The notes under the pieces were generated by a model. The model searched no databases. It saw only the letters and a program-made list of their open reading frames with translations, and was not told the origin of the DNA. This document shows, piece after piece, positions 44,350 to 54,197 of a DNA stretch of 64,000 nucleotides (the first letter of the stretch is position 1; the number at the start of each line of letters is the position of its first letter). Position numbers and translations under genes: made by a program. Source of the DNA: Mesorhizobium loti (lineage in GTDB: Bacteria > Pseudomonadota > Alphaproteobacteria > Rhizobiales > Rhizobiaceae); contig CP050293.1 of the NCBI GenBank assembly GCA_014189435.1, positions 315,001 through 379,000 on the forward strand, in the 5' to 3' direction.

Positions 44350-44922
44350 CTAGATCTTGATGTCTGTCTTGATGGTGGTCTCGTCACCGGTGATCGACCG
44401 CGCCGCCCTGCGCTGCAATTCATGCACCAGAGAGGTAGACAGGCTGCTTTGTTGATCGATCTCGGTCTTTTCCGGCCCGCCCGAAACCGGCCCGACCGGC
44501 ACGACGCGCTTGCCTTCGATATAGTGATCGGCAAGCATCGACCTGGCGATGCCGATGCCGCCGCGTTCGGCCATCACGTCGGCCACCCGCTCGGCAAGCT
44601 GCGATTTCCACATGTCGCCAGCCAGGCCCTTGCCATAGACGCCTTCGGTGTCCTTGGGCAGCATGTTCTGGATGAAGGTCTGCAGCACCATCGCCTCGAA
44701 CTTCTTGAACTTCTTGGCGGGGTCGGTTGCAGCGGCCGCCTTGTCGGCGGTGGCGCGCGACAGGATCGAGCCGGCATCGATCGAAGCGGCGCTATCGACC
44801 GAAAACGCGCCGGCGGCACCACCGGCCCGCTTTGTCAGCGCGGCACGGGCGGCCTCGATGTCCGTCGGGTCGACGGCTCGGGCCACATCCATAACGATGT
44901 CGCTGGGTGGAGAAATCGCCAA
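44350..44922 (-). CDS. flgJ: Flagellar rod-binding protein FlgJ/CheL (no muramidase domain)
   Basis: The 190-residue protein holds the rod-binding domain (residues about 65-125: KKFKKFEAMVLQTFIQNMLP, DTEGVYGKGLAGDMWKSQLA). It lacks the C-terminal muramidase of enterobacterial FlgJ. This short form is known in rhizobia and Brucella as CheL. The start is TTG at 44922, giving MAISPPSDIV, the N-terminus I recall for rhizobial homologues. The gene abuts the left edge of the inserted block A. Confidence 0.88.
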   Translation of the reverse strand: MAISPPSDIVMDVARAVDPTDIEAARAALTKRAGGAAGAFSVDSAASIDAGSILSRATADKAAAATDPAKKFKKFEAMVLQTFIQNMLPKDTEGVYGKGLAGDMWKSQLAERVADVMAERGGIGIARSMLADHYIEGKRVVPVGPVSGGPEKTEIDQQSSLSTSLVHELQRRAARSITGDETTIKTDIKI

Positions 44923-45043
44923 GAAAGTCCGCCTTTTGTCGGTTTTCCTTAGCCAGACAATGCCTCAACAAGCTTGTGGCAGGCTTGCCAAGCGGCCGGC
45001 CTGATCTGGTTTCTCCGGATCCCGGTCGCGTAGCCAGGTTCCA

Positions 45044-45740
45044 CTAGGAAGCAGGCAGGCCAGCCCTAGACAGCATTTCAAGGAATCTCGCGTGATGATG
45101 ATCCTTCACATAGCGAGGCACAAAGCCGGGGCAGACATTACCCAAGTTGAGATGTGGAAGTTGTGACAGGCAATGATGGATGGCCCGCGAGGCCTCTTCG
45201 TTGTTCCCGGTTGCCGACGCGGCCGCAGCCCAATAAAGGGCGCCGCGAACGAATCCCGGCTTTGTCCTGATCACCCTGCGGGCGACTTCGAGCGCCCGCT
45301 GATCATCTCCGCCGGCGAACAGTGCAACAACCAGGCCATGGTGACGCCAGAAGTCGATGACGTCATGCGTTCCGAGCCGGATTGCCTCGTTGGCCTCACG
45401 CACTGCTTCGCTGACCTGTCCGCGCAACGCAAAGAGCATCGAAATATCGCCGTGGCCGCTCGGATAGCTTGGGTTAAGGCTGATTGCATGTTGGCATTCG
45501 GCGATCGCCTCGTCGATGCGGCCGGAACTTTCGAGAGCGAACGACAGGATGCAGCGGGCAATTTCGTCGTCAGGCACTGCCCGTACCGCTGCTTCCGCAA
45601 GCTCGACCGCGCGCTCGATCTGCCCCGGCTCCCGGGGCAGCGAGCCAAACGCCACGCCGATGGAAATTATGATCGAGAGCGTCCGCTTCGCACGAGCGTT
45701 GTCGGGACCTATCGATACAGCCTTCTCGGCAAGCTCTAGC
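45044..45740 (-). pseudogene. 3' fragment of BTAD/TPR regulator, severed by IS481
   Basis: This is the C-terminal part (about 231 residues) of the regulator whose 5' part is at 46782-48070. It contains TPR-like repeats (LELAEKAVSIGPDNARAKRT, AVELAEAAVRAVPDDEIARC, AIAECQHAISLNPSYPSGHG, VREANEAIRLGTHD). Without the insertion element the frame continues exactly: ...LLVG-LELAEK.... No start signal is seen for separate translation, so it is a remnant. Confidence 0.88.
45735..45740. repeat. Target-site duplication, left copy (TCTAGC)
   Basis: It is identical to the six bases at 46776-46781 on the other side of the element. It fits the NCTAGN target known for IS481. Confidence 0.9.
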
Positions 45741-46692
45741 TGTGGAGCCTCAACAGGTTGTCCTCGGTTAGGCCGAGGCGGCTGATTGGTGTTTTGGACT
45801 TTAGGCTGCCGTGAGGTCGATGCCAATTGTATCGGTGCAGCCAGACGGGAAGTTCTCCGGCACGATGATCGGAGGTGGGGTAGGCAATGGCGTAGGCCCA
45901 TTCCCTGAGCGCGGTCTGAATGAAGCGCTCTGCCTTGCCATTGGTCTTGGGCGTATAGGGCTTTGTGCGGATATGTTTGAGGCCAAGCTCGCGGCAGATC
46001 CTGGCGAAGGCTTTCGATCTGTAGCACGAGCCGTTGTCGGTCATGACGCGCGCGACTGAGATACCAAGGCTGGCATAATAGGCCACCGCTGCCTTGAGGA
46101 AGGCGATGGCGCTTTCCTTGCGCTCGTCGGGCAGTATTTGCGAGAAGGCGACGCGCGAAGCGTCGTCGATGCAGACATGAACGAACTCCCAGCCCACGCC
46201 GCGACTGTTGGACTGGCCGGTGCGATCGCCGGTGATGCGGTGGCCAACCCGTTCAAATCGCCCGAGCTTCTTGATGTCGATGTGGATCATGTCGCCGGGA
46301 TGCTCGCGTTCGTAGCGGCGGATCGGTTCGGCTGGTGCGATGTCCTTCAGACGCGACAACCCTGCACGCCTGAGAACCCGGCTGACGGTGGCGGGCGAGA
46401 CGCTCACCTCCATGGCGATGTGCTTGCCGGTCAGCCGTTGGCGGCGCAGGACGGCGATGCGCTCGGCCACGGCCTGGCTGGTCAGACCCGGCATGACGTT
46501 GGGACGGGACGAACGGTCGGCCATGCCTTTGCTGCCTTCGGTCTTGTAGCGCTCGACCCACCGCGCCACGATCTTGGGCGACACACCATAAGTCCGCGCC
46601 GCATGGGCTTTGGAAAGGCTGCCTTCTATCACCAAAAGCGCCATCTCCTCTCGACGCAGAGGCGTGAGACGGGCATTCTTGTGGATGTTCAT
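45736..46692 (-). CDS. IS481-family transposase
   Basis: The 318-residue DDE transposase has N-terminal HTH repeats (SKAHAARTYGVSPKIVARWV, AMEVSVSPATVSRVLRRAG). Its rve-type core carries the acidic triad in MIHIDIKKL, VMTDNGSCYRS and NGKAERFIQTAL. The start is ATG at 46692 (MNIHKNARL), with a GGAGGG-type site upstream. The stop codon TAG lies in the CTAG of the target duplication, so the element relies on its target for its stop. The frame is intact, so the copy may be active. Confidence 0.95.
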   Translation of the reverse strand: MNIHKNARLTPLRREEMALLVIEGSLSKAHAARTYGVSPKIVARWVERYKTEGSKGMADRSSRPNVMPGLTSQAVAERIAVLRRQRLTGKHIAMEVSVSPATVSRVLRRAGLSRLKDIAPAEPIRRYEREHPGDMIHIDIKKLGRFERVGHRITGDRTGQSNSRGVGWEFVHVCIDDASRVAFSQILPDERKESAIAFLKAAVAYYASLGISVARVMTDNGSCYRSKAFARICRELGLKHIRTKPYTPKTNGKAERFIQTALREWAYAIAYPTSDHRAGELPVWLHRYNWHRPHGSLKSKTPISRLGLTEDNLLRLHS

Positions 46693-46775
46693 TCGGACCC
46701 TCCGGTGAGTGCTGAAGCGTGGTAACTCCAGTCTCCTCGGTTCGGTCCGAATGGACAACCTATTGAAAGCTCACA
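45741..46775 (-). mobile_element. IS481-family insertion sequence, complete, 1035 bp
   Basis: The ends are inverted repeats of 23 bases (TGTGGAGCCTCAACAGGTTG... at 45741 and its partner ending AAAGCTCACA at 46775), 17 of 23 positions alike. It carries one intact transposase and is flanked by the six-base duplication TCTAGC. The insertion cuts a regulator gene. The exact duplication suggests a recent event. Confidence 0.95.
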
Positions 46776-46781
46776 TCTAGC
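46776..46781. repeat. Target-site duplication, right copy (TCTAGC)
   Basis: It is identical to 45735-45740. Removing the element and one copy restores the regulator frame. Confidence 0.9.
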
Positions 46782-48070
46782 CCGACCAAGAGCGAGTCCC
46801 GGGTCATCTCAAAATACTTCATGAGCGCTTCGTTCACCAACCTGCGCACTTCAGGGGAACCAGGCGGGCTCTTGTCGCGGACTTTCCAGTTGGTCAGTTG
46901 AAGTTCGAGGATCACTGCCAGGACAACAGCCTGTGCGATCCTGTCCTGGAATTCCAGCGCGTTCTCGGAGTGGCCGTCGAACTTCTGGGCCCAGACGTTG
47001 TGGCCGCCGGCGGCATCGACAAGCTGGATGTTCACCCTCAGCCCATTGCCGGATCTCTGGACGCTGCCGCTGAGCACATATCGCGCCCGCGGCATTCCCG
47101 GGATTTTGGTTTCTTCGGCAGGGTCGTTCTTCTCCACGGGCGGAAGCGCGGAGAGCACGACATAATCGGCTACCTCGGAGAGAGCCGTGGTGATGTCCTG
47201 GACGAGCCCCTTGGCGAAAAAGTCGTCGCCTTGCTTTCCGGTCAGATTGACGAAGTCGGCAACGCTGATCGATGGACGCCCGAGGCGCTGGCTGGCTGGA
47301 ACAGTATTTGCCGACTGCACATTTGACGCCGTGTCGGCGGCAGACAGCACGGATTGCCAAAGCGCTCGCGTCCGAGGGCCGACGTCGACGCCGAACTCCT
47401 TCTTCAGCATGCTTCTGCAAGTCTCGTATGTCCTGATCGCCCTGTCGCGTTGGCCACATGCGAGGAGCAATTCCATCTTGAGTCGATAGGATTCTTCCCG
47501 TGTCGGTTCCATGGCCAGAACACGATCGACCAGGATGAGCCCAGCCTCCGCGTCGACGAGGCGGGCCAATTTCTCGAAGGCCTCAAGCGCGCGGCTGAGC
47601 AGCCTGTCGCGTTCGGATGCGACCCAGTCATCGAACCCATTGCTTCCCAGATAAAGCCCGTCGAGGAATGGCCCGGTGTAGTTCGTCAGAGCCTTTTCGA
47701 GTTCCTGCGCGGAACGGGCCGAGAGACCCGCTTCGAATTCCTCCACGTCAACCCGAACAGCGCCTACGGCGAGGCCGATCGATTCCCCGCGGGAATGGAT
47801 AAGATCCGCACCTGCGCGCGACAAATCCCGACGCAGCACGCTGAGGGTTTGCCGCAGGCTATTGCGCGAGTGTTCGCTATCGCTGTCACCCCAAAACAGG
47901 TCAGCCAATCTCTCCCGTGTCGCCATCATGCTAGGACACCGGGCCAGATAGGCAACGATCGCAGGCCCCCGTTTCCCTGTCAGCCGGAGCGGGTCCGCTG
48001 TTCCATTTTCGATCCGGAAACCACCGAAGAGTGAGATTCTATTTGTGGCGCCGCTGCCCTCATTTTGCAT
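46782..48070 (-). pseudogene. 5' fragment of SARP-like BTAD/TPR transcriptional regulator, truncated by IS481
   Basis: About 430 residues of the regulator remain. An OmpR-like winged helix comes first (residues about 10-85: RISLFGGFRIENG, RERLADLFWGDSDSEHSRNS, LRQTLSVLRRDL). The BTAD domain follows (about 95-240, ending FGVDVGPRTRALWQ), then a TolB-like region (ISVADFVNLTGKQGDDFFAK, RYVLSGSVQRSGNGLRVNIQ). The reading frame now ends inside the element after a few foreign residues (stop at 46760). The intact protein would have been 661 residues. It diverges from the DMT transporter gene with 156 bases between starts, so it may have controlled it. GGGAGAG precedes the ATG. The DNA-binding half could still be made. 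Confidence 0.88.
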
Positions 48071-48226
48071 TTTCTCTCCCAGCCTGACGAAATTCTAACT
48101 CAAAACTAACGCTTCGCAACCTGTGGCGCCCAGCCTTCAAGCGCAGTCATGACGCAAGGTCAATTAGACTTCGCTGAATTAGGGGGGCCACTGAGTCAGC
48201 AACAGGCTTTGGCTCGAGGGGGGCGG

Positions 48227-49222
48227 GTGTCCAAGACTAGAGCCAATTTGCTGCTGCTGTTTGCAGCCGCTTTGTGGGGCCTCGGCAATGTCGCGCAAAA
48301 GATGGTGCTTGCTCATCTCGACGCGCTGAGTGCCGTCGGCCTGCGCTGCCTGATCGGTGGGCTGCTTGTGCTGCCTTTCGTCTTGACCGAAAGGCGACTG
48401 CCGGCCGGGCCGGGCTGTTTTTCCAGCCTGGCCAAGGTGAGCTTGCTGTTTGCCATCTCCATCACGCTTCAGCAGCTTTGCCATCTCGGCGCTACGGTCA
48501 CGAATGCGAGCTTCCTGGTGAGCACGGCAACGGTGATGACACCACTGGCCGCCTGGCTGCTCATCGGCGAACGTCCGACAGCGAGCCTTACCGCCGCCGC
48601 CGGGCTGACCAAGGTCGGTGCCCTGCTTTTGTCGGGTGGGATCGCCGGTCTCGGCAGCGGCAATCTCACCGCCATCCTGTCGGCTGCCTGCTATGCGCTC
48701 TGGATGGTCGAGCTTGGTCGGCACATGCAGACCCATGCGCGGCCGTCCACTGCCGCGGCGACACAGTTCCTCGGCGCCGCCGCCTTTGCTCTGCCGCTCG
48801 GGGCATTGCAAGGCAACCTGTCGCCGGCCGCTGCATTTGCGGCCGGCCCGGAACTCGCAGTCCTCGGCGTGTTCTCCACCGCAATCGCCTTCGGCATACA
48901 GATTGCCGCCCAAAGCCTCACCCCCGCCAGTCATGCAGCGGTGATCGTCAGTGCCGAAAGCGTCTTCGGGGCGCTGGGTGCGGCGATCTTCCTCGGCGAA
49001 CGGAACTCACCCGCGGGTGCAATGGGGGCCGCGATCATTCTCGGTGCGATCCTGTCCGTCGCAATGTCGAACCGAACGCCGCGGGCACGCACGCCTTCGC
49101 CGGCCAGTCCAATTCCCTTCGACGCGGCGCTTGCCCTTGCGGCTGTGTCTCCAGCCTGGGCGGGGAATCGTCCCGCCCTCAATTCCGGTCCATTGGAGAA
49201 ATGTGATGCCCGTCGCCGGTGA
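48227..49222 (+). CDS. DMT-superfamily (EamA) transporter
   Basis: The protein of about 331 residues has ten hydrophobic segments in two EamA repeats (LLLLFAAALWGLGNVAQKMV; second half begins NLTAILSAACYALWMVELGR). The C-terminal half ends in AESVFGALGAAIFLGERNSP, typical of metabolite and drug exporters. About 50 residues follow the last helix, longer than usual. A GTG at 48227 with GAGGGG upstream is chosen; an ATG at 48149 would add 26 polar residues. It is the first gene on the plus side of block A. Confidence 0.8.
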   Translation: MSKTRANLLLLFAAALWGLGNVAQKMVLAHLDALSAVGLRCLIGGLLVLPFVLTERRLPAGPGCFSSLAKVSLLFAISITLQQLCHLGATVTNASFLVSTATVMTPLAAWLLIGERPTASLTAAAGLTKVGALLLSGGIAGLGSGNLTAILSAACYALWMVELGRHMQTHARPSTAAATQFLGAAAFALPLGALQGNLSPAAAFAAGPELAVLGVFSTAIAFGIQIAAQSLTPASHAAVIVSAESVFGALGAAIFLGERNSPAGAMGAAIILGAILSVAMSNRTPRARTPSPASPIPFDAALALAAVSPAWAGNRPALNSGPLEKCDARRR

Positions 49223-49301
49223 TGCGAATTTGTTCCCAACCCGACTGCCGCTCGGCATGGCGCCGATGGCGACGGGACGTGTCGCGAGGTCGCTGCGATG
49301 A
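49206..49301 (+). CDS. Possible 31-residue mini-ORF coupling two membrane genes
   Basis: The ATG at 49206 has GGAG eight bases upstream and overlaps the last 17 bases of the transporter gene. The stop at 49301 overlaps the next ATG at 49298 (ATGA). The peptide (MPVAGDANLFPTRLPLGMAP...) matches nothing I know. It may serve only to pass ribosomes to the next gene. Confidence 0.3.
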   Translation: MPVAGDANLFPTRLPLGMAPMATGRVARSLR

Positions 49302-49993
49302 TCGCACCGGCAATTCCGTTCGCACATTTGGTATCGGCGTTTCGCGCCCGCATGAAGGGACCCGGCGGCTACTACAACAGCGGCAACGCGCTCGGCCTCA
49401 TCGTGGGTCTTACAATCCAGATTGCCACCGAGCCGGTCGGCTCGCATGAGGGAAGCAGCATCACCACGACGGTGATCGACTATTTTGCCGGCAGCCATGG
49501 CACTGTTGCGCTGACCTTGGCTACCCTGGTCTTCTTCTGGGGCGGCGAAGCCTATCACCGGGCATGGGCAAGGCCCGACGCTCCCGATCCCGCCCTCAAC
49601 CGTGTTGGCGATTTCCTGTCAGGCATAGGCGCGATTGGGCTCGGCATTGCACTGTTGCTTCTTGGCGACCCGCTGCTTGCGGCGACGTCCGGCCTGCTGC
49701 ATGCGCTGGGCAAATTCGGCAGCACCTTCCATAGGCCGGGCATGCCGGTTGCACTATGGCCGGCCGCCTGGCCCGATCCCTTCCGTAGCGCGGTGCTCGC
49801 CAGCCGATTGCCGGCAATGCTGGCGACAGCCGTCGCGCTCGGCGGGACCTTGCCGCAGGCCTGGTCGGGCGGGTCCTTCGCGGCGCTCGCCATGCAGGTG
49901 ACCTTGCTCGGTTGTTACCTTTTGTGGACCAAAGCCGATCTGCTGTTGTTCGGCGTGGGGACCAAGGCCCCTCGCCAAATTTCGACATGTTGA
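49298..49993 (+). CDS. Unknown membrane protein
   Basis: The 231-residue protein has about five hydrophobic segments (around residues 28-46, 66-85, 105-125, 165-185 and 195-215). An N-terminal RMKGPGGYYNSGNALGL segment precedes them. I do not recognise the family. It sits between the DMT transporter and the DUF1194 gene on the same strand, and its start overlaps the stop of a small ORF. High GC and codon use are like those of its neighbours. Confidence 0.65.
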   Translation: MIAPAIPFAHLVSAFRARMKGPGGYYNSGNALGLIVGLTIQIATEPVGSHEGSSITTTVIDYFAGSHGTVALTLATLVFFWGGEAYHRAWARPDAPDPALNRVGDFLSGIGAIGLGIALLLLGDPLLAATSGLLHALGKFGSTFHRPGMPVALWPAAWPDPFRSAVLASRLPAMLATAVALGGTLPQAWSGGSFAALAMQVTLLGCYLLWTKADLLLFGVGTKAPRQISTC

Positions 49994-50037
49994 AAATCGT
50001 CGGTTTGAAAACGACCAGTCGTGAGATGGAGAGCAAC

Positions 50038-50907
50038 ATGTTCGGAAGTGTGCGTCAGGACACAGGTGCCTTGTCTGCAGCGGTCTGCTTTCGCGAGCAG
50101 CTGCGGGCGATATGCACGGGCATTCCGATGCCGGCGAAACGATCGGCCAGAGGGCTAGCAAAGCGGGTCAAATCATATTTGAGACTGGCGGGAACACTTG
50201 CCGCTTCGGTGTTTTGTGGGCTGCAGGCCCATGCCGCCAATGTTGATCTTGCTATCGTATTCGCGGTCGATTTCTCGTCCTCAATCGATCCGGAGATTGC
50301 CGATCTGCAGCGCGAGGGTCATGCCGCGGCGCTCACTTCGCCAGAGATCATAGCGGCCATCACGCGGAACTACGTTGGCTGCATCAGCGTGGCCTACTTT
50401 GAATGGTCGAGCCCCGGGCACACGCGCATTGTGCTGCCGTGGACAAGCATCTGCGGGCTGGAGGATGCCAAGGCGGCTGCGTCGGTGATCAGCGAGAAAG
50501 GAGATACCGGCCATATTCGCAGAGGGCGCAGCGGAACATCCGTTTCCGCGGCCATCGACGTCGGTAGTCTTCTGCTCGACCAGTTTCCTGGACACGCGGC
50601 CAAGAAAGTAATCGACATCTCTTCCAATGGTGAGAACAACGACGGACTTCCTGTTCAGCCGAGCAGGCTAAACGCCATTGCCAAGGGATACACGATCAAC
50701 GCGATCGCCATTCCAACGGCAGATGAGAATCCCGACCAACCATTGGCATCCTATTTTGCCAAAAAGGTCATCGGCGGATCCCAAGCCTTTGTCATAACGC
50801 CGAAGGGGCCAGACGATTACGCCATGGCTCTTCGCCGCAAGCTGGTCACTGAAGTCAGCATGAACGTCGACCGGCAATTCCTGCAACAGGCGGATGAGCG
50901 CTTTTAG
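50038..50907 (+). CDS. DUF1194 (von Willebrand A-like) exported protein
   Basis: The protein of about 289 residues has a hydrophobic export segment (LRLAGTLAASVFCGLQAHA). A DUF1194 domain resembling a vWA fold follows: AIVFAVDFSSSIDPEI carries the DxSxS metal site. VAYFEWSSPG, RGRSGTSVSAAIDVGS and KKVIDISSNGENNDG follow in order. Such proteins are periplasmic and may bind a partner protein through a metal ion; the role is unknown. The ATG at 50038 follows GGAGAG; an ATG at 50128 would place the signal peptide at the very N-terminus. It closes block A. Confidence 0.85.
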   Translation: MFGSVRQDTGALSAAVCFREQLRAICTGIPMPAKRSARGLAKRVKSYLRLAGTLAASVFCGLQAHAANVDLAIVFAVDFSSSIDPEIADLQREGHAAALTSPEIIAAITRNYVGCISVAYFEWSSPGHTRIVLPWTSICGLEDAKAAASVISEKGDTGHIRRGRSGTSVSAAIDVGSLLLDQFPGHAAKKVIDISSNGENNDGLPVQPSRLNAIAKGYTINAIAIPTADENPDQPLASYFAKKVIGGSQAFVITPKGPDDYAMALRRKLVTEVSMNVDRQFLQQADERF

Positions 50908-50977
50908 CAATGGCAGTTCCGGACATTGAGAGGATTGGCTTGTTGGATCTTGGCCGAAGATCGGGACCCGACACTAT

Positions 50978-51355
50978 TCATGGCCGCTTTTGCGCGATCA
51001 GGTCCAGCCGCTCGCGGTCGGAGCGTTCGCGCTCGTCGCGGTTGCGCACGTCCTTGTAGGCGCGCTCGACCATGTTGGTGCGGGCGGTTGCCGCGGCGAT
51101 GAGGCCGGCTTCCTGCTTGGCGCTTGCCAGGTTCGTTTCCTGGCGCACGACCGCCTGGGCAATGCGGCGGTGATAGAGATCGGGAAACAGGGCGGAAAGC
51201 GAATCGGGCTGGTCGAAATGGCCGACCAGTTCCCTGGCTTCGGTCTCGGCGGCGCTGGCCGCGGCCAGGAAGGTGGCGTGGCGGGTTTCGTGCAGCGCCT
51301 TCAGCTGTTCTTGCACCTTGACCAGTTTCTTCAGGCGATCCTTGCGTGTGCTCAT
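50978..51355 (-). CDS. fliJ: FliJ-like flagellar export protein
   Basis: The 125-residue, almost entirely helical and charged protein (RKDRLKKLVKVQEQLKALHE..., NRDERERSDRERLDLIAQ) has the coiled-coil form of FliJ, the stalk of the flagellar export ATPase. It starts two bases after the fliR stop and lies in the flhA-fliR-fliJ order on the minus strand. The assignment rests on form and place rather than a strict motif. The right edge of block A lies just downstream. Confidence 0.75.
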   Translation of the reverse strand: MSTRKDRLKKLVKVQEQLKALHETRHATFLAAASAAETEARELVGHFDQPDSLSALFPDLYHRRIAQAVVRQETNLASAKQEAGLIAAATARTNMVERAYKDVRNRDERERSDRERLDLIAQKRP

Positions 51356-51357
51356 TT

Positions 51358-52110
51358 CTATCTCGCCAGCGTCAGGTCGACGAAGCCGTCGACGAACAGC
51401 GACAGCATGGTGCCGATGGCGAAATAGAAGATGATCATGCCGCCGGCGATGATGAAGGGCTGGGAGATGAAATAGATCGGGATCTGCGGCGTCAGCTTGT
51501 TGACGAAGCCGATCGTCAGATTGACGAGAATGGCATAGGCGACAAACGGGCTGCCGAGACGGATGACCAGGAAGAAGGTGTCCGACACTGTGTCGGTGAC
51601 ATCGACGAGTGCGGCCTGCGGGTTGAAGAAGATGTTGACCGGCGCGACCGTGTAGGAGGACACCAGCGCGCGTATTATCTCGTGGTCGAAATCGAAGACG
51701 AACAGCATCAGCAGTGCCGAGAACGAGATGATGGCGGCAAGCGCCGCCTGGGGTTCGGGCTCCTCGATCGCCGGTCCGCCGGTGCCACCATAGCCGATCA
51801 GCATGGCGATGGCCGAACCCATGAAGCGCAGGGCTTCCATGTAGAGCCTGGTCATGGCGCCGATCAGACCGCCGACCAGAAGTTCCGAGATGATCATCGG
51901 CACCAGGATCTGTGGGCGCGGGTCGACGAAGGGAAAGATCTTGTCCCACAGGAAGGCGAGCAGGCCGCCGGTGGCGGCGACCGCGACGAACAGCCTGACC
52001 TGGACCGGAACGCGGGCGCTGGACAGGCCCGGCATCAGCATGAAGCAGGCGCCGATGCGGCAGAAGGCGAGGAACGCCGCGATGACGACGCCTTGCGAAA
52101 GCACGCTCAC
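51358..52110 (-). CDS. fliR: Flagellar biosynthesis protein FliR
   Basis: The 250-residue export-gate protein has about six membrane segments. Family features are [24 protein letters not shown] near the N-terminus and a conserved [19 protein letters not shown] near the end. Its ATG overlaps the flhA stop (ATGA), a sign of coupling. It assembles with FliP and FliQ (the latter at 61.85 kb) into the export channel. Confidence 0.95.
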   Translation of the reverse strand: MSVLSQGVVIAAFLAFCRIGACFMLMPGLSSARVPVQVRLFVAVAATGGLLAFLWDKIFPFVDPRPQILVPMIISELLVGGLIGAMTRLYMEALRFMGSAIAMLIGYGGTGGPAIEEPEPQAALAAIISFSALLMLFVFDFDHEIIRALVSSYTVAPVNIFFNPQAALVDVTDTVSDTFFLVIRLGSPFVAYAILVNLTIGFVNKLTPQIPIYFISQPFIIAGGMIIFYFAIGTMLSLFVDGFVDLTLAR

Positions 52111-54197
52111 GATATGGTTCCGAGCACCCTGATCTCGACGCCCTTGGCGATTTCGACGTGGCTGAGCACCGGCAGCGTGGTGAACAGCCGTTCGATGATC
52201 ATGCGCACATAGGGGCGGGCGTCGGGTGCGGTGACGAGCACGAAACGCTCGCCGGCTTCCAGATATTTCTTGATCGCCTTGGTCGCGTCCTGGCCGAACT
52301 CCTCGAGCTGGCGCGGGTCGATGTCGAACTCGCGCACCTCGCCCTTGGCGTCGCGCTTGAGGCTTTGGTGGAAGGCGAGGTCCCAGCGGTTGCCGAGGCG
52401 CAGCACCTTGAGCACGCCGCCCTCGGAGAGGTCGCCGCAGATCTGCTGGGCCATGCGGATGCGGACATGCTCGACGATCTGCTCGGTGCGGCGCACATGC
52501 GGCGCGATCTCGGCGATCGCCTCGATGATCAGGTGCAGATTGCGGATCGAGACGCGCTCGGCGAGCAGCAGCTTCAGCACCGCCTGCAGGCCGGGATAGG
52601 AGATGTGCGTGGTGCAGATCTCGTCGGCGAGCTTGCGGTACTCCGGGTCCTGCCGCTCGAGCAGCGCCTTCATGTCTTTGTAGGACAGAAGCTGCGGCAG
52701 GTTGTTGCGGATGACCTCGGAGAGATGGGTCAGCAGCACCGACATGTTGTCGGCGAAGGTGTAGTTCTCGCGCTTCAAATCCTCGGCGAAGGCTTCGACC
52801 ACCGAGTAGGCGCGCATGCCGAAGGCCGGCTCGCGGATTTCCTCACCCGGTATTTCGGGTATGTCGCGGTTGCCGAGCAGCACCATGATCTCGCCGACGC
52901 GCATCTGGTATTCGGCCACGACGGTACCGTGCACCTTGATCTGGTAGCTCTTCGGCGGGATGGCGAAATCGTCGGCGACACGCACTTCCGGTACGACGAA
53001 GCCATACTGGGTGGCGAATTTCTTGCGCATCTTGCCCATGCGGAAAACCAGTTCCTGATGCGACGTCAGCAGCCTTGTCGACAGCTGCTTGCCGATCAAA
53101 AGCTCGATCTCGGCGGTGGCGAGCGAGGCCTTGACCGAGTTCTTCTCCTCCTCGACCTTGGTCGCCTTTTCCTGATCCTTGATCGCTTCGGCTTCGGCGA
53201 CGGCGCGGTTTTGGCGCATCGGGATGACGTAGCCGAGGCCGGCCATGCCGGCGGCGAGTGCGAAGAACGGGAACAGCGGCAGGCCGGGCATCAGGCCGAG
53301 CAGCACCAGCAGCGATGCCGCCACGTAGAGGGCGCGCGGGTGGGCGCCGAGCTGGCCGAACACCGCCTGGTTGGTCGAACCACGGGTGCCGCCCTTGGAG
53401 ACGAGCAGGCCGGCGGCGAGCGACACGATGAGCGCCGGGATCTGGGTGACGAGGCCGTCGCCGACCGACAGCTTGATGAACACGTCGGCGGCTTCGCCCA
53501 TGCCCATGCCGTGCCTGATGTAGCCGATGGCAATGCCGCCGACGATGTTGATGGCGGTGATGATGAGGCCGGCGATGGCGTCGCCGCGGACGAATTTGGA
53601 GGCGCCGTCCATCGAGCCGAAGAAGGAGCTTTCTTCTTCCAGCTCGCGACGGCGCAGCTGCGCGGTCTTGTCGTCGATCATGCCCGCGGAGAGGTCGGCG
53701 TCGATCGACATCTGCTTGCCGGGGATGGCGTCGAGGGTGAAGCGCGCGCCAACTTCGGCGATACGCGTGGCGCCCTTGGTGATGACGATGAAGTTCACCA
53801 CGATCAGGATCATGAAGACGATGAGGCCGATGACGAAGTCGCTGGCCATCACCAGCTTGGAGAAGCCGGCGATGACATAGCCGGCCGCATGCGTGCCCTC
53901 GTTGCCGTGCGACAGGATCATGCGCGTGGTGGCGATGTTGAGCGACAGCCGCAGCATGGTGGCGATGAGCAGCACCGTCGGGAACGACGAGAAATCGAGC
54001 GGCCGCTGGATCCACAGCGCCACCATCAGGATCAGCACCGAAAGCGCGATCGAGAAGGCGAGGCCGATGTCGATGAGAAAGGCCGGGATCGGCAGGAACA
54101 GCACGGCCAGGATGATGACGATGCCGATGGCAAAGAAGACGTCGCGGCCATTCTTGGCCACCGCGCCGCCGGGCTGAATGCTTTCGCTGATCGCCAT
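52107..54197 (-). CDS. flhA: Flagellar biosynthesis protein FlhA
   Basis: The 696-residue protein has eight membrane segments in the first 330 residues. The FHIPEP region motif is seen as [20 protein letters not shown], followed by [22 protein letters not shown] sequence ([20 protein letters not shown]). The large cytoplasmic domain holds chaperone-cargo sites ([20 protein letters not shown]). It forms the nonameric ring below the export gate. The ATG at 54197 begins [11 protein letters not shown]; an earlier in-frame start lacks support. In other rhizobia fliQ lies directly upstream; here 7.6 kb intervene. Confidence 0.96.
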   Translation of the reverse strand: MAISESIQPGGAVAKNGRDVFFAIGIVIILAVLFLPIPAFLIDIGLAFSIALSVLILMVALWIQRPLDFSSFPTVLLIATMLRLSLNIATTRMILSHGNEGTHAAGYVIAGFSKLVMASDFVIGLIVFMILIVVNFIVITKGATRIAEVGARFTLDAIPGKQMSIDADLSAGMIDDKTAQLRRRELEEESSFFGSMDGASKFVRGDAIAGLIITAINIVGGIAIGYIRHGMGMGEAADVFIKLSVGDGLVTQIPALIVSLAAGLLVSKGGTRGSTNQAVFGQLGAHPRALYVAASLLVLLGLMPGLPLFPFFALAAGMAGLGYVIPMRQNRAVAEAEAIKDQEKATKVEEEKNSVKASLATAEIELLIGKQLSTRLLTSHQELVFRMGKMRKKFATQYGFVVPEVRVADDFAIPPKSYQIKVHGTVVAEYQMRVGEIMVLLGNRDIPEIPGEEIREPAFGMRAYSVVEAFAEDLKRENYTFADNMSVLLTHLSEVIRNNLPQLLSYKDMKALLERQDPEYRKLADEICTTHISYPGLQAVLKLLLAERVSIRNLHLIIEAIAEIAPHVRRTEQIVEHVRIRMAQQICGDLSEGGVLKVLRLGNRWDLAFHQSLKRDAKGEVREFDIDPRQLEEFGQDATKAIKKYLEAGERFVLVTAPDARPYVRMIIERLFTTLPVLSHVEIAKGVEIRVLGTIS

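Noticed and set aside
45044..50907. Integrative element or prophage at block A
   Set aside because: No integrase, tRNA edge or direct repeats at the borders; the only mobile gene is the IS481 transposase, which accounts for just 1 kb.
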